Shown here in pieces: positions 63,224 through 64,000 of a stretch of DNA of 64,000 bases. The notes beneath the pieces are model-generated. The model made no database searches. It was not told the origin of the DNA and was given only the letters and a program-made list of their open reading frames with translations. The stretch lies in NCBI GenBank assembly GCA_037178975.1, contig JASJZH010000006.1, forward strand, positions 1,922,001 to 1,986,000, read 5' to 3'. The stretch's first letter is position 1. Each line of letters opens with the position of its first letter. The position numbers were made by a program, and so were the translations under genes. The DNA comes from Oscheius tipulae. Lineage: Eukaryota; Nematoda; Chromadorea; Rhabditida; Rhabditidae.

Positions 63224-64000
63224 TTAGTATCGGTAGTTGCTTATGGGAGGAGGATATACATTGGCTGAGTCTTGATAGCAGAGTGGCATAGACGGTGGAG
63301 GCATAAATACTGGCTGGAGGGAAGGCACTGAAGATTTTAAAATATCTCTCATAGCCCAAGAATTTTTGTCTGTCCGTATGCATTGCAGATGCTAGGCGGA
63401 AAGCGGCACAGTAAGCAGATAGTTTGCTGGGATTGGAATAGCCGACATTGGCGACTGGTTGTATTTTGACCGTTTGTGCACTGGACAGTAAATAAAACAA
63501 AAAATAATTCACTCTGTTCTGGAGGTGGCGGATACATGTCGTTCATGTGTTGCAGTGTGACCTGTCTTCTCATATCCATGTTACTGGCCATAATAGTTTT
63601 TCCCTAAAACGTCAAATCAAACGTTGTCGCAAAAAAATCTTACAGCATGGATATCGTACTCTACGAAACCGTAGCGATTATGGACCATGGGGGCAGGAGG
63701 AGCTGGAAAACTGTCTTCCCTTGTGGGAAGCCGCATCTTTTTGACTTGAGTGACATCTGATGGAGCTTGTAGTGGCTGAAAAATGTCTTTGAGCATTCAA
63801 GAGATTCGGTTCACCTCGCTAGCTGTGTTCGGCAAAAGCTTCTTTTCCAAGTCTTCCATCAGCTCTCGCGCTGGATAAGGGATAGCTGTTTTCCAAAAAA
63901 CGTCGGCTTGCGGCTTGGGATCCACCTGTAAAAAACCAAAAAACTTTAAGTAATAGGTCCAATGTACCTGAAAGTATTGGTCCTCGAGTGCCTCCTTGCA
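63224..64000 (-). CDS. Second CDK8-family kinase, C-terminal part (cut by window edge)
   Basis: Only the end of the gene is in view. Exons on the minus strand read CKEALEDQYFQ, then VDPKPQADVFWKTAIPYPAR and ELMEDLEKKLLPNTASE, then PLQAPSDVTQVKKMRLPTRE, FPAPPAPMVHNRYGFVEYDI, MDMRRQVTLQHMNDMYPPPP, and finally LQPVFMPPPSMPLCYQDSAN to SNYRY and a stop at 63,224. The block (DPYF)-x-DPxPxxDVF-x-IPYPxRE is the CDK8/CDK19 signature just behind the kinase domain, and it aligns with the neighbouring CDK8 ([23 protein letters not shown]). The Pro-rich tail is unrelated to the Gln/Met-rich tail of the neighbour. The kinase domain must lie beyond 64,000. Confidence 0.75.

Overview
The window is nuclear DNA from a nematode. 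The evidence is a cuticle collagen with the nematode N-terminal domain, two receptors of the nematode chemoreceptor type, a nematode-style ligand-gated channel, many very short introns (about 31-60 nt) ending in TTTCAG or TTTTAG, and several start codons lying directly behind an AG acceptor, as expected for trans-splicing or 5'UTR introns. I cannot fix the species; a clade I (enoplean) worm is only a guess. Most genes were rebuilt exon by exon by hand, checking that reading-frame phases agree across each intron.

Left part (1-20,300). A 17-exon kinetochore scaffold gene (KNL-1) lies at 659-4,496. A repeat-rich block follows (about 5.7-11.2 kb), with three tandem units of 2-2.8 kb and a nearly identical 300-bp core in two of them. 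Next come an unassigned multi-pass membrane protein on the minus strand (12.7-14.4 kb), a small HMG-box protein (16.7-17.1 kb) and an array of a diverged satellite of about 121 bp (17.9-19.2 kb).

Centre (20,300-41,000). A very large myosin XV-like gene spans 20,318-31,230 and carries two antisense tRNA-His genes in its introns. It is followed by a p38 MAP kinase with two apparent GC-AG introns, a decayed PC-esterase pseudogene, a cuticle collagen, and a chemoreceptor gene. A structurally complete Tc1-like transposon (1,600 bp, TA target duplication, IR/DR ends, DD34E transposase) sits inside a 31-nt intron of that chemoreceptor.

Right part (41,000-64,000). A WD-repeat plus coiled-coil gene resembling the ciliary protein CFAP57 is followed by a second chemoreceptor, a Cys-loop ligand-gated channel, a convergent secreted Thr/Ser-rich protein, two small orphan genes and CDK8. 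A second CDK8-family gene lies tail-to-tail with CDK8 and runs off the window edge.

The neighbours do not form one pathway; this is an ordinary gene-dense nematode region with separate transcription units on both strands. The most unusual points are the altered MELT array of KNL-1, the GC-AG introns, the potentially intact transposon in a tiny intron, the paired CDK8 genes, a CFAP57-like gene in a phylum without motile cilia, and the tandem repeat array with its conserved core.
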